Of a stretch of DNA of 64,000 bases, positions 36,864 through 44,825 are shown one piece after another. Made by a program: the position numbers and the translations under genes. Each line of letters opens with the position of its first letter. The first letter of the stretch is position 1. A model generated the notes under the pieces. It worked only from the letters and a program-made list of their open reading frames with translations, did no database searches and had not been told where the DNA came from. This DNA comes from Nitrospirota bacterium (lineage in GTDB: Bacteria > Nitrospirota > Thermodesulfovibrionia > Thermodesulfovibrionales > UBA6898): contig JAJZPM010000004.1 of the NCBI GenBank assembly GCA_021811105.1, positions 62,001 through 126,000 on the forward strand. Reading direction: 5' to 3'.

Positions 36864-36978
36864 AGGAGATAGAATTATCATCTGTTTGAAATAGGATCTA
36901 TTGCGTCTGCGGCCGCTCACATCCCGCTCCTGGACTATGTCGCCGGGGCCTGACGCCGGATAACGTTGCAGAACGGTG

Positions 36979-37095
36979 TCAGATTTCTCCCCGCCTCAAT
37001 TTCTCTCTTATCTGTTTCTCTTTTTCTCCGAGAAACAGTTCGTTGAACTCGTTGATCTCTTCAAGCCACTTGAGTTTGTCGGCCACCGCACACAT
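36979..37095 (-). CDS. Possible small protein or gene remnant (38 aa)
   Basis: A short frame encodes a charged helix (ADKLKWLEEINEFNELFLGE) with a basic end. It resembles the antitoxin-like 'EKLRWLEE' small proteins found beside toxin genes, but this is recall, not proof. There is no clear ribosome-binding site; TACAAT lies about 14 nt upstream. It may be the leftover of a larger gene. Confidence 0.3.
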   Translation of the reverse strand: MCAVADKLKWLEEINEFNELFLGEKEKQIREKLRRGEI

Positions 37096-37258
37096 TGCGT
37101 GCTTTTTATTGTATTATTTTGCTCCCTATCGTAAAATTAACGGCAGTGGTGGCATAAGGGGATAACCTTCATACTTGAGGAATCTGGATCGGAGCTGGAG
37201 ACCATGGCTGCTGATAATGTAAAGGCGAACGCATCGAATTACCGTGCTTCCTCCTGTT

Positions 37259-37498
37259 ATGTCTGAAAAGAATCTTGATTATTATCTCTATCGCTTTGCC
37301 AACCTCAGAATAGATAGAAGCCATGGAAGGCCCGCCACACACAAACCGATATTACTCCTCTCTATAAATGCGCAAAGACCCACTGAATGGTTACTGACCG
37401 AACTCAGGAACAGACAAATTGGGCTTCCGCAGAATGAGGACCTTTATCCGGCACAAGAGGCCTTGCATTATCACAGAGAAAGCAAATTCCTTAAATGA
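37259..37498 (+). pseudogene. N-terminal fragment of an HNH restriction endonuclease
   Basis: The segment YYLYRFANLRIDRSHGRPAT and the following HKPILLLSI are the typical N-terminus of HNH endonucleases of the type that read modified (for example phosphorothioated) DNA. After about 36 residues the similarity stops, and the rest of the frame (to 37498) is unrelated sequence. No HNH motif remains and there is no ribosome-binding site. It is a remnant of a restriction gene. Confidence 0.6.
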
Positions 37499-37554
37499 AC
37501 GGCAAATTGGGCTTGGAGTCGAGGCAGTATTCCTTTGTCCCCGTAATCGTTTCT

Positions 37555-37887
37555 CTATTCAGCCAGGATCTTTTCAATGGCGGCTATCAGAGAAGGCAGG
37601 TTATTCTTTACGGTTTCCCAAACAATTGGGAGATCCACGTCGTCATATTCATGGATCATGACGTTCCGCATCGCGATCATTTCATTCCAGGGAAGTTCTG
37701 GATTCGCATCTCTCGAATCTTCTGAAATCCTTCGGGCTGCCTCCCCGATAATCTCAAATCGCCTGATTACGGCATCCTGACATTGACTATCGTTCAGGAA
37801 CTCCTCCCGTGATTTTCCCATGATATAAGAGACTGCAAGCTTGGCAGCTTCGAGAATATCGAGGAAGAACTCTCGATCACGCTTCAT
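37555..37887 (-). CDS. hepT: HepT-like toxin (HEPN ribonuclease, DUF86)
   Basis: The 110-residue helical protein starts at ATG 37887 (MKRDREFFLDILEAAKLAVS). The HEPN catalytic motif RX4HXY is seen as RNVMIHEY near residue 82. CQDAVIRRFEIIGEAARRIS is the second family block. The gene overlaps the end of mntA by 11 nt. In known pairs MntA adds AMP to the tyrosine of this motif and so silences the toxin. All key residues are present, so the pair looks intact. Confidence 0.9.
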   Translation of the reverse strand: MKRDREFFLDILEAAKLAVSYIMGKSREEFLNDSQCQDAVIRRFEIIGEAARRISEDSRDANPELPWNEMIAMRNVMIHEYDDVDLPIVWETVKNNLPSLIAAIEKILAE

Positions 37888-38194
37888 AAAATGACTCAGC
37901 CGAACTAAGGATGGCATTCTTCCTGATATGATTTCTGCTTGCCTCGATCCCCCGGCGGCTGACAAGGTCCACCTCGCGTCCGAAGATCTCCTTGAGCTCT
38001 TCCTCCATATGGACCATGTCAAAAAGGGTATGGCGCGCGCTTACATCAAACGTTACCAGCACATCGATATCACTGTCAGGGCGAAAGTCGTCGCGAAGCA
38101 CCGATCCGAAAAATGCGAATTCGCGTATTTGCCATTTCCTGCAAAATTCAGCTATTCTTCTCTTCGGCAGATCGACATGCACCTTGCCCATCAT
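37877..38194 (-). CDS. mntA: MntA-like minimal nucleotidyltransferase antitoxin
   Basis: The 105-residue protein carries the nucleotidyltransferase motif GSX10DXD exactly: GSVLRDDFRPDSDIDVLV. The third acidic residue is probably in REVDLVSRRG. ATG 38194 has AGGGG upstream; an adjacent ATG (38191) and a longer frame from 38221 are alternatives. It is the first gene of the pair and should AMPylate HepT. A dispersed repeat lies about 150 nt beyond its start. Confidence 0.9.
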   Translation of the reverse strand: MMGKVHVDLPKRRIAEFCRKWQIREFAFFGSVLRDDFRPDSDIDVLVTFDVSARHTLFDMVHMEEELKEIFGREVDLVSRRGIEASRNHIRKNAILSSAESFYEA

Positions 38195-38341
38195 AATCCC
38201 CTGGAGAAGGGGAGATCGCATTTTTCACAAGCTACGCCAAACATCTTTAAATGTGTTACGAATCGTTCCCTCATAATTGATTAAATATTAAAGACATTTC
38301 GAAATAATTGCAAACGGTGCAACGCCTTTGCAGCGGGATAG

Positions 38342-38384
38342 CCAGGACTTTTGCTGGATTCCCCGATCAAGCCGGGGAATGACA
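38342..38384. repeat. Dispersed palindromic element, partial copy
   Basis: ATTCCCCG (38358-38365) pairs with CGGGGAAT (38373-38380), flanked by CCAG...CTGG and ATGAC. It is the right half of the element seen in full at 30688-30763. It lies just beyond the queF stop codon. Confidence 0.7.
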
Positions 38385-38403
38385 AGGAATGAGTGTCGTA
38401 AAA

Positions 38404-38796
38404 TTATTTTTTCTCTGATCCCTTTTTCTTTTCCGACCCCGAACTCACACTGATCACCGTCTTCACATTCCCGCGCGGGTTGAAGTCGCCGACCACTTCG
38501 AGGGACCTCGGTTTCAGTTTCTTTTTCAGTTCGGAATAGACCAGATTCGTTATCTCTTCGTGGGAGATGTAGGCATCCCTGAAGGAATTGAGATATAACT
38601 TGAGAGATTTCAGTTCGACGATCTTCTTGTCCGGCACGTATCGCACGTTGATCGAGGCGAAGTCCGGATACCCCGACCTGGGGCAGAGGCAGGTGAACTC
38701 GGGGAAGGTGATATTGATCTCGTAATCCCGCTCTGGAGAGGGATTTCCCCATATCTCGAGCTTCGCCTTCTTTATCGCTTTTTCTCCGTATTTCAT
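38404..38796 (-). CDS. queF: NADPH-dependent 7-cyano-7-deazaguanine reductase
   Basis: QueF reduces preQ0 to preQ1 in queuosine synthesis. The product has 130 residues from ATG 38796 (a second ATG is one codon upstream), typical of the short unimodular form. The active-site Cys and Asp are in [14 protein letters not shown], and the QueF motif with Glu is in [20 protein letters not shown]. The C-terminal 15 residues are lysine- and serine-rich and probably disordered. No other queuosine gene is in the window, and I saw no preQ1 riboswitch upstream. Confidence 0.93.
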   Translation of the reverse strand: MKYGEKAIKKAKLEIWGNPSPERDYEINITFPEFTCLCPRSGYPDFASINVRYVPDKKIVELKSLKLYLNSFRDAYISHEEITNLVYSELKKKLKPRSLEVVGDFNPRGNVKTVISVSSGSEKKKGSEKK

Positions 38797-38885
38797 CATG
38801 CAATCTACCATGCACTACAAGGCTTTGTAAAGTTGGCCCTCATCGTTGATAAATAAGCACAACAAAGGAGGCGGATGTGCGGAGA

Positions 38886-39056
38886 AAAGTCCATAATCAG
38901 TCCTCCTCGGGCGGATCCGCTGGGGCGGACGGCTCCGCACAGCCCCGGAAGCGGCCAGCCAACCTTTTTCCAAATAGCCCATGGTTAATATTTGCGTTTA
39001 CGTGAATCACAATCAAATTCTGCCGCTTTTATGGCTTTTTTAAGCATGTCCGCCTC
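38886..39056 (-). repeat. Dispersed element 'GCGTTTACGTGAA', copy 2, downstream of ogt
   Basis: It shares TTGCGTTTACGTGAATCAC and TTTTATGGCTTTTTTAAGCA with the other copies, and its left half (CCATAATC, GCCAACCTTT) with copy 1. It includes an inserted or nested GGCGGATCCGC block like that at 45531-45570. It lies 36 nt past the ogt stop on the minus strand. Confidence 0.75.
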
Positions 39057-39091
39057 TGCAGTACACATCATTAGGGCTGAGAGGAACTTCC

Positions 39092-39589
39092 TCAACCCCG
39101 TGACAGTTTCGTGTAGTATTCGATCTCGAGGAGCCTTCTCTTGATGTCGATGCCGGAAGAATACCCCCCTATGGAGCCGTCGGATTCGATGATCCTGTGA
39201 CATGGGAATATGATCGGTATCGGGTTTTTCCCGAGGGCGTTTCCGGTGGCCCTGAATGCATGTGGTTTTCCTACTTTCTCCGCCATCCATTTGTAGGTCC
39301 TTGTCTCTCCGTAGGGGACTTCTTTCAGCGCGTTCCAGACTTCCCTTTCGAAATCAGTTCCTTCCAGGAAAGAGGTCCTGCAGGTGAATTCTCTTCTGTC
39401 CTTTTCGAAATATTCGGTCAGCTCTCTTTTTACTGCCTCGGTCTCCTCATTTTTTTTCATGACCAGCCCACCCGGCTTCGCGAACGCGATGCCTGTCAGA
39501 AAGTAGCCGCTGAAGACAAGATAGAGTGCTCCCAAAGGGGTCTCAAGGATGTCATAAAACTCATTGCCGCCCGCCCGCTTCCGGTTCAT
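39092..39589 (-). CDS. ogt: Methylated-DNA--protein-cysteine methyltransferase
   Basis: The enzyme removes O6-alkyl groups from guanine by transfer to its own cysteine. I start at ATG 39589, directly after GGGGGAAG, giving 165 residues. The acceptor Cys is in the motif PIIFPCHRIIESDGSIGGYS, and ALKEVPYGETRTYKWMAEK with FRATGNALGKNP form the DNA-binding part. It stands alone. An in-frame ATG 48 nt upstream lacks a ribosome-binding site. Confidence 0.94.
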   Translation of the reverse strand: MNRKRAGGNEFYDILETPLGALYLVFSGYFLTGIAFAKPGGLVMKKNEETEAVKRELTEYFEKDRREFTCRTSFLEGTDFEREVWNALKEVPYGETRTYKWMAEKVGKPHAFRATGNALGKNPIPIIFPCHRIIESDGSIGGYSSGIDIKRRLLEIEYYTKLSRG

Positions 39590-39843
39590 CTTCCCCCGTA
39601 TGACACAGCGTCCCTTAGCTCCTGGAATACTATACATCTTTCATCCGGTAACCCGTCAAGAAGGGAGCCGCCGAATATGGGCTTTCAGAAAGCAACGGGT
39701 AAGAGAGCAGACGGAGGACGATACTCATCCCGGGACTCAACCAGAAGGGATGGCGGTGACCATCTTCCTGCGAACTAACGAACAGGTGCAGGTGTTTGAG
39801 ATGCGAACTGGTTCTTCGAGCTGAACTCAGCTCAGGCTGACTT

Positions 39844-40026
39844 TCAGGAAGATCCGCAATTCAGATGGTACCTGTTGCCCTGTTTCTTCTCGTCTTCGTG
39901 CAGATGGCACTTCTTGTATTTCTTCCCGCTTCCGCACCAGCAGGGGTCGTTCCTGCCGACCCTTGGCCGCTGGACCGTATCGTCTTCACCTTTTAATAAA
40001 GAGCCTATGCTTTTTAATAAACCCAT
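39844..40026 (-). CDS. SEC-C zinc-motif small protein
   Basis: The 60-residue protein has the SEC-C motif [20 protein letters not shown], the zinc module found at the C-terminus of SecA and in many small proteins. The N-terminal helix ([15 protein letters not shown]) is amphipathic. The remainder is basic. It may bind a ribosome or a partner protein; the function is unknown. Confidence 0.8.
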   Translation of the reverse strand: MGLLKSIGSLLKGEDDTVQRPRVGRNDPCWCGSGKKYKKCHLHEDEKKQGNRYHLNCGSS

Positions 40027-40092
40027 AATGACCTCAAGATATAATAGGATGAATGAGTTGCGAAACTGTATTTAGTATACCAGAACTGACGA

Positions 40093-40781
40093 TTACTTAT
40101 CCAATGCCGGAGACTGGCCGGAGTAATCATTCCTCAGCTTTCTTGAAAGCCTGTCTGCGGCTCTCAGTGGTTCGGGGATCCTGAAGCCGGATGTACATTC
40201 CAGAACGATTTCGACAGAAGACTCTATATCGATAAGGTGTCCCGGCGAAACAAAGAGGGGCTTCACAAAGCTTCTCGTCCTTACGACCGCGCCGACCTTC
40301 GCGCCACGGTGGTACAGATATGTCCAGTTTCCTTTCATTGATCCAGGTGCTTCGTACTCGCCGACAAGCCTCGATTTGGCGCAGCCGATGGTGGGGATGC
40401 CGAGTATGACGCCAATGTGTGAAGCTATGCCGAACCCTTCGGGATGCGCAATCCCCTGGCCGTCTATTAGGACTAGATCAGGTGCGACCGTCAGTTTGCC
40501 GATAGCGCTGATGATCGCGTGTCCTTCCCTGAATGCAAGTAGTCCAGGAATATATGGAAAGCGGGCTTTCTTGCGAGCAAAGACATCCTCCATATGCACC
40601 AGGGGTGAATATATAAGTAGAGAGACGCGGCCGCGAAGACAAAATCATCGGAGAAAGCCGCATCAGCCGCAGCGATTAATTGCGGCGCCTTTTTTAGAGA
40701 CGTGATCTTTAGCTTCTTCTTCAGGGCTCGCTGGATTTCGTGTGCTTCCTCAATAGTTCGCGGCCGGAGATATGCCCTCAT
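40093..40781 (-). pseudogene. nfi: Endonuclease V, interrupted by a frameshift in a TA repeat
   Basis: EndoV cuts DNA or RNA 3' of inosine. Residues 1-60 (EIQRALKKKL, then APQLIAAADAAFSDDFVFAA) are in one frame from ATG 40781. The rest (SPLVHMEDVFARKKARFPYI, IPGLLAFREG, LVLIDGQGIAHPEGFGIASH, GCAKSRLVGEY) is in another, ending at 40093. The break is at the TATATA tract, 40609-40615: removing one TA restores a full protein with all active-site acids. It is a recent mutation, a variable repeat or a sequencing error. Confidence 0.85.
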
Positions 40782-41064
40782 TTATCCATTATAAATCTTC
40801 TCTGGAGAAGGCGCATGAAACATGACCGATCCCTCCGTTATCTTCGTATTTATAAGGCTTCACGCAAAGGTTTTCAAAACAGGAGACTCGAAGTGGTTGA
40901 AACAGCGATCAGCAGCAATCAGCAGCATTGCTTTAACATTTCCCCGCTATATGTCCCTTGATGAAAAGCATAAGGAGCGCATCCTTGAAATATGTGGACG
41001 GTTTAATGATAATACAGCAACGATTAGGATCCCCCTTAAGAGATCCGATCATGGAGGTATCATG

Positions 41065-43062
41065 ATGGAAAAGCTTTTTCCCTGCGGATTTTTCAAGTTA
41101 TGGATTCTACTGTTTTCAGTTTTATTGCTTTCCGGTCTTATTGCTTCGCCGGCCGCGGCTGACGATACAGCCCTCATCTCGCCAATGAAGCCCGAGACTT
41201 TCAGCTCAGGGATAGATCACACGTGCGGAGTGAAGACGGACGGGACAGTCGCTTGCTGGGGAGATAATAGCTATGGCCAGGCAGCACCGCCTGCAGGGAC
41301 CTTCACATCTGTGAGCGCAGGCTCTTCGCATACCTGCGGAGTGAAGACGGACGGGACAGTCGCCTGCTGGGGAGATAATAGCTATGGCCAGGCAGCACCG
41401 CCTGCCGGGACGTTCACATCTGTGAGCCCAGGCACTTGGCATACCTGCGGGTTGAAGACTGATGGGACAGTCGCCTGTTGGGGTAACAATACCTATGGCC
41501 AGTCAACATCGCCTGCAGGGACCTTCACATCTGTGAGCGCAGCAACCTTTCACACCTGCGGGTTGAAGACGGACGGTACAGTCGCCTGCTGGGGAGCTGC
41601 TGGATATGGCGCGGCGATACCACCTGCCGGGACCTTCACTCAGGTGAACGCAGGAGACTCATACACCTGCGGAGTAAAGACGGACGGTACATTAACCTGT
41701 TGGGGGGGCGCCAATACCTATGGCGAGTCAACACCGCCTGCCGGGACGTTCACATCTGTGAGCCCAGGCGCTTGGCATACCTGCGGGTTGAAGACTGATG
41801 GGACAGTCGCCTGTTGGGGGCATAATGGCAACGGCCGGGCAGCACCGCCTCCCGGGACCTTCACGTCAGTGAGCGCAGGAATGTATCATACCTGCGGGTT
41901 GAAGACTGATGGTGCAGCAGCCTGCTGGGGGGATAATACCAATGGCCGGTCAACGCCGCCTGCCGGGACGTTCGGCAGGGAAGAGATGAGCGCAGGGGGT
42001 ACACACATTTGTGTATTGAGGACGGACGGGACAGTGGTCTGCTGGGGGAATAATACCAATGGCCAGTCATCGCCGCCTGCCGGGACCTTCACTCAGGTGA
42101 GCTCAGGGGAATTACACACCTGCGGGTTGAATACTGGCGGGACATTGGCCTGCTGGGGATATAATAACAATGGTCAGTCATCGCCGCCTGCAGGCACGTT
42201 TATACAGATGAGCGCGGGAGGCTATCACACCTGCGGGGTGAAGACTGACGGGACAATATCCTGCTGGGGAGATAATACCTATGGCCAGTCATCGCCACCT
42301 GCCGGCACATTTACACAGGTGAGCGGGGGGGGCATTCATACCTGCGGATTGAAGACTAATGGGACAGTAGAATGCTGGGGCGCCGGCATAACTAATACGG
42401 GCTCATATCCTAACTATGGCCAGTCAATGCCGCCTGCCGGCACATTTACACAGGTGAGCGGGGGGGGCATTCATACCTGCGGATTGAAGACTAATGGGAC
42501 AGTAGAATGCTGGGGCGCCGGCATAACTAATACGGGCTCACATCCTGACTACGGCCAGTCTACGCCGCCTGCCGGGACCTTCACATCTGTAAGTGCAGGA
42601 AACTTTTACACCTGCGGGTTGAAAACGGACGGGATATTAGCTTGTTGGGGGCGTAATGAATTCGGCCAGTCAGTGCCGCCTCTCGGGGCATTTACCGAAG
42701 TTGCCGCTGGAGGCATACAAACCTGCGGATTGAGGACTGACGGGACAATATCCTGCTGGGGCGACAATACCTACGGCCAGCTTCAAACCGTTTTGAGGGT
42801 CCAGGGTATCAAAACTGTCGCAGGCTTTACTACGATTGCCGGGGCTTTCCTTGCATGCGATACAAACGACGATATTGTCGAACTGAAGACAGCGACTTTT
42901 GCTGAAGATGCTAACTTCAATAGCGGTGTGGCGATAACCATGAAAGGCGGCTTCGACTGGGCTTTTTCGTCTCAAGAAGGATATTCGGTAATAGCCGGGA
43001 CGCTCACGATCAGCAGCGGCACCGTCACAATCGAAAATATCGTGATACGACCGGCTGATTAG
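41065..43062 (+). CDS. Secreted RCC1-like repeat protein
   Basis: The start is ATG 41065 (or 41062) after GGAGGT. The 665-residue protein has a signal peptide ending near SPAAA, then about fourteen repeats of 34-45 residues built on HTCGVKTDGTVACWGDNSYG, followed by QAAPPAGTFTSVSAG: the RCC1_2 repeat, expected to form one or two beta-propellers. Each repeat has two cysteines, likely disulfide-bonded. The last 90 residues (FAEDANFNSGVAITMKGGFD, EGYSVIAGTLTISSGTVTIE) match a beta-helix-like end common in secreted proteins of Geobacter-like bacteria. It is probably surface-exposed; the ligand is unknown. Confidence 0.85.
   Translation: MEKLFPCGFFKLWILLFSVLLLSGLIASPAAADDTALISPMKPETFSSGIDHTCGVKTDGTVACWGDNSYGQAAPPAGTFTSVSAGSSHTCGVKTDGTVACWGDNSYGQAAPPAGTFTSVSPGTWHTCGLKTDGTVACWGNNTYGQSTSPAGTFTSVSAATFHTCGLKTDGTVACWGAAGYGAAIPPAGTFTQVNAGDSYTCGVKTDGTLTCWGGANTYGESTPPAGTFTSVSPGAWHTCGLKTDGTVACWGHNGNGRAAPPPGTFTSVSAGMYHTCGLKTDGAAACWGDNTNGRSTPPAGTFGREEMSAGGTHICVLRTDGTVVCWGNNTNGQSSPPAGTFTQVSSGELHTCGLNTGGTLACWGYNNNGQSSPPAGTFIQMSAGGYHTCGVKTDGTISCWGDNTYGQSSPPAGTFTQVSGGGIHTCGLKTNGTVECWGAGITNTGSYPNYGQSMPPAGTFTQVSGGGIHTCGLKTNGTVECWGAGITNTGSHPDYGQSTPPAGTFTSVSAGNFYTCGLKTDGILACWGRNEFGQSVPPLGAFTEVAAGGIQTCGLRTDGTISCWGDNTYGQLQTVLRVQGIKTVAGFTTIAGAFLACDTNDDIVELKTATFAEDANFNSGVAITMKGGFDWAFSSQEGYSVIAGTLTISSGTVTIENIVIRPAD
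42298..42540 (+). repeat. 135-nt tandem duplication inside the RCC1-repeat gene
   Basis: Positions 42298-42405 and 42433-42540 are identical over 108 nt, with a 135-nt (45-codon) period. Each copy contains a run of eight G. This marks recent in-frame expansion of the protein repeat. Confidence 0.9.
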
Positions 43063-43128
43063 CAAGAGGGGGAATTGACCGGTTCTGCCAGCTGCCGGAG
43101 TTAGGATTACTTGGCCCCACTGACATGC

Positions 43129-43134
43129 TATATT
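43129..43134 (+). promoter_or_regulatory. -10 hexamer (TATATT) 8 nt before the RF-like gene
   Basis: TATATT lies 8 nt before ATG 43143, with AAATAGTT between and no ribosome-binding site. It belongs to the leaderless pattern; the -35 box is weak. Confidence 0.35.
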
Positions 43135-43142
43135 AAATAGTT

Positions 43143-43562
43143 ATGAGCATTTTTACGGTAAGTGCCCAGAAGGAAAACCAGCTGCGGGAAAAGATGGAGT
43201 CCCTGGATATCCGGGAAGAGGACATAGAGGAGTCCTTCATCCGGTCGTCCGGGAAGGGCGGACAGCACGTAAATAAGACTTCGACCTGCGTATATCTTAA
43301 ACACCTTCCCACCGGGATCGAGGTGAAATGCCAGGAGGAGCGGTCACAGGCGCTGAACCGCTATCGTGCGAGGGTGATCCTGACGAATAAAATAGAGCAG
43401 CTTGTCAAAGGCAAAGAGAGCGAAGAGATCCAGCGGATAGAGAAAATCCGGCGTCAGAAGAGGAAGCGATCGAAGAGGGCGAAAGAAAAGATGCTCGCCG
43501 AAAAGAAAATCACAGCCACAAAGAAAAAACTCCGCGGACCGGTCGGAGAAAACAATTATTGA
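43143..43562 (+). CDS. Peptide-chain-release-factor-like rescue protein (GGQ domain only)
   Basis: The 139-residue protein has only the catalytic RF domain: SFIRSSGKGGQHVNKTST with the GGQ motif near residue 42, then LPTGIEVKCQEERSQALNRY. The codon-recognition domains are absent. The C-terminal 45 residues are strongly basic (RRQKRKRSKRAKEKM), as in ArfB or mtRF-R, where such a tail enters the empty mRNA channel of stalled ribosomes. It should release peptides from non-stop complexes. The exact ortholog is uncertain. Confidence 0.85.
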   Translation: MSIFTVSAQKENQLREKMESLDIREEDIEESFIRSSGKGGQHVNKTSTCVYLKHLPTGIEVKCQEERSQALNRYRARVILTNKIEQLVKGKESEEIQRIEKIRRQKRKRSKRAKEKMLAEKKITATKKKLRGPVGENNY

Positions 43563-43656
43563 ACATGGACACTGCAGTTGCAAGCGCGGTCATCCGCTCT
43601 CTCAACTGCCGGACTTGCCAAGGATACCATATAAACCTAAAAAAGGCAGATCCTTT

Positions 43657-43785
43657 ACCACGAAGGCACAGAGACACAGAGAAAACAACAATTTGCCGTA
43701 AAATTTCGGGGCACCATCGAGGTGATTGGTACATTCAGGAGTTTTCTCTTTTTTTTTCAACTCTGTGCCTCCGAGTCTCTGTGGT
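43657..43785. repeat. Long imperfect inverted repeat of the 'ACCACGAAGGCACAGAG' type
   Basis: ACCACGAAGGCACAGAGACA (from 43657) is mirrored by CTCTGTGCCTCCGAGTCTCT with GTGGT (to 43785), giving arms of about 25 nt and a loop of about 80 nt. This unit recurs between genes in several deltaproteobacterial and related genomes. It could act as a two-way transcription stop or mRNA stabiliser. Confidence 0.7.
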
Positions 43786-43832
43786 TAACTGCTTTTTCCA
43801 GGATAAACTGTCTCAAAATAATGTCGAGATTT

Positions 43833-43954
43833 AAAATCCCTCCTAACCTCCCTTTACCCCCGCACTCAGGCGGGTTCGCCGAGAAGAAAAAGGGAGGAAT
43901 AATACCCCTCTTTAGCAAAGAGGGGATGGGGAGATTTTCAGATAATTTAAATTC
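43833..43954. repeat. Dispersed 'AAATCCCTCCTAACCTCCC' element, copy A
   Basis: AAAATCCCTCCTAACCTCCC opens the unit; CCCCTCTTTAGCAAAGAGGG forms an internal hairpin; GAGATTTTCAGATAAT closes it. The ends are inverted with respect to each other. A longer copy lies at 50770-51000. Confidence 0.75.
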
Positions 43955-43975
43955 AATTTAGAGACCTTTGTTACC

Positions 43976-44611
43976 ATGCAACCCAAATTGTCATTAATAT
44001 ACAAGAAACTCTACCGTGCCTTCGGTCCCCAGCATTGGTGGCCGGGGGAAACGCCTTTTGAGGTTGCGGTCGGGGCGATTCTGACCCAGAACACCAACTG
44101 GGGAAATGTAGAAAAGGCGATCGCCAATTTAAGAAATGAGCGGAAGCTTAACGCGGCCGCCCTCCACGGGCTACCCACGGGGAGACTTGCATCGTTGATA
44201 AGGCCGGCTGGATATTTCAACATAAAGGCGAAGAGACTGAAGCATTTTGTGGATTTTCTCGTAAGGGAATACCACGGGAGTATGGCGAAGATGAAAAAAG
44301 AAGAGGTTGACGTGATAAGGGAAAAGCTCCTCGACGTGAACGGAATCGGCCCCGAGACCGCCGATTCGATAATCCTCTACGCACTCGAAAAGCCTGTCTT
44401 CGTCATCGATGCCTATACAAAACGGGTGCTGTCGCGGCATAATATTTTGGACCATGATTCGTCGTACGACAAATTCCAGCAACTGTTTCATAGGAATCTC
44501 GGGAAGGACGTGCAACTCTTCAATGAATATCATGCGCTCATTGTCAGCGTGGCAAAGAAACACTGTAAGACAAAGCCGATCTGCGCCGGCTGTCCTCTTG
44601 AAGGGATATAG
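43976..44611 (+). CDS. Endonuclease III-related HhH-GPD DNA glycosylase
   Basis: The 211-residue protein has the helix-hairpin-helix LLDVNGIGPETADSIILYAL and the catalytic Asp in VFVIDAYTKRVLSRHN. The start FGPQHWWPGETPFEVAVGAI with LTQNTNW is typical of the endonuclease-III-related subgroup near MIG-type mismatch glycosylases, not of Nth itself. At the C-terminus only three cysteines of the [4Fe-4S] site are seen (HCKTKPICAGCPLEGI, then stop); the usual fourth is missing. It excises damaged bases; the specificity is unknown. Confidence 0.88.
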   Translation: MQPKLSLIYKKLYRAFGPQHWWPGETPFEVAVGAILTQNTNWGNVEKAIANLRNERKLNAAALHGLPTGRLASLIRPAGYFNIKAKRLKHFVDFLVREYHGSMAKMKKEEVDVIREKLLDVNGIGPETADSIILYALEKPVFVIDAYTKRVLSRHNILDHDSSYDKFQQLFHRNLGKDVQLFNEYHALIVSVAKKHCKTKPICAGCPLEGI

Positions 44612-44618
44612 ATAAGCT

Positions 44619-44825
44619 ATGGTCCGGATGATCACCCAGGTACTTGCCGGCCTGATGCTGCTCTTCGGCGCCGCGACGCTGTTTCCGAAGGCCTATTTCG
44701 AGTACCGGTTGAGGAGGACCAGGAAAAGCCTTCTCTACTTCAGCCTCGGTCTCCTGGCCCTCTTCTTTTCGATCATGGCCTTCGTCTATGCGTACCTGAT
44801 ACTGAGTAGGGAAATATTGGCCTAA
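44619..44825 (+). CDS. Small two-helix membrane protein
   Basis: The 68-residue protein has two membrane helices (VLAGLMLLFGAATLFP and SLGLLALFFSIMAFVYAYLI) joined by a basic loop (YRLRRTRKS), which should face the cytoplasm. It starts 7 nt after the glycosylase stop and ends in a 4-nt overlap with convergent rsmG. No family is recognised. Confidence 0.6.
   Translation: MVRMITQVLAGLMLLFGAATLFPKAYFEYRLRRTRKSLLYFSLGLLALFFSIMAFVYAYLILSREILA

Larger units (their letters stand above)
36864..37554. other. Accessory gap with short gene remnants
   Basis: About 690 nt without a full-length gene. It holds one possible 38-codon frame on the minus strand (36979-37095) and an HNH-endonuclease fragment (37259-37498). 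The rest has no clear coding signal. It looks like the scar of insertions and deletions next to the HepT/MntA pair. Confidence 0.6.
43563..43975. other. Repeat-rich intergenic region
   Basis: About 410 nt without genes, filled by two different dispersed elements (43657-43785 and 43833-43954) listed separately. The rest shows nothing recognisable. Confidence 0.7.

Noticed and set aside
38797-38885. preQ1 riboswitch upstream of queF
   Set aside because: No H-type pseudoknot pattern or conserved aptamer core is visible in the short leader.
39677-39778. 33-codon open frame between ogt and the SEC-C gene
   Set aside because: Low-complexity peptide, weak start context, and partly in possible repeat DNA; not supportable as a gene.
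41215-42790. Regularly spaced repeats that could be taken for a CRISPR array
   Set aside because: They are in-frame protein repeats of an RCC1-like gene; units diverge and no spacers or cas genes exist.
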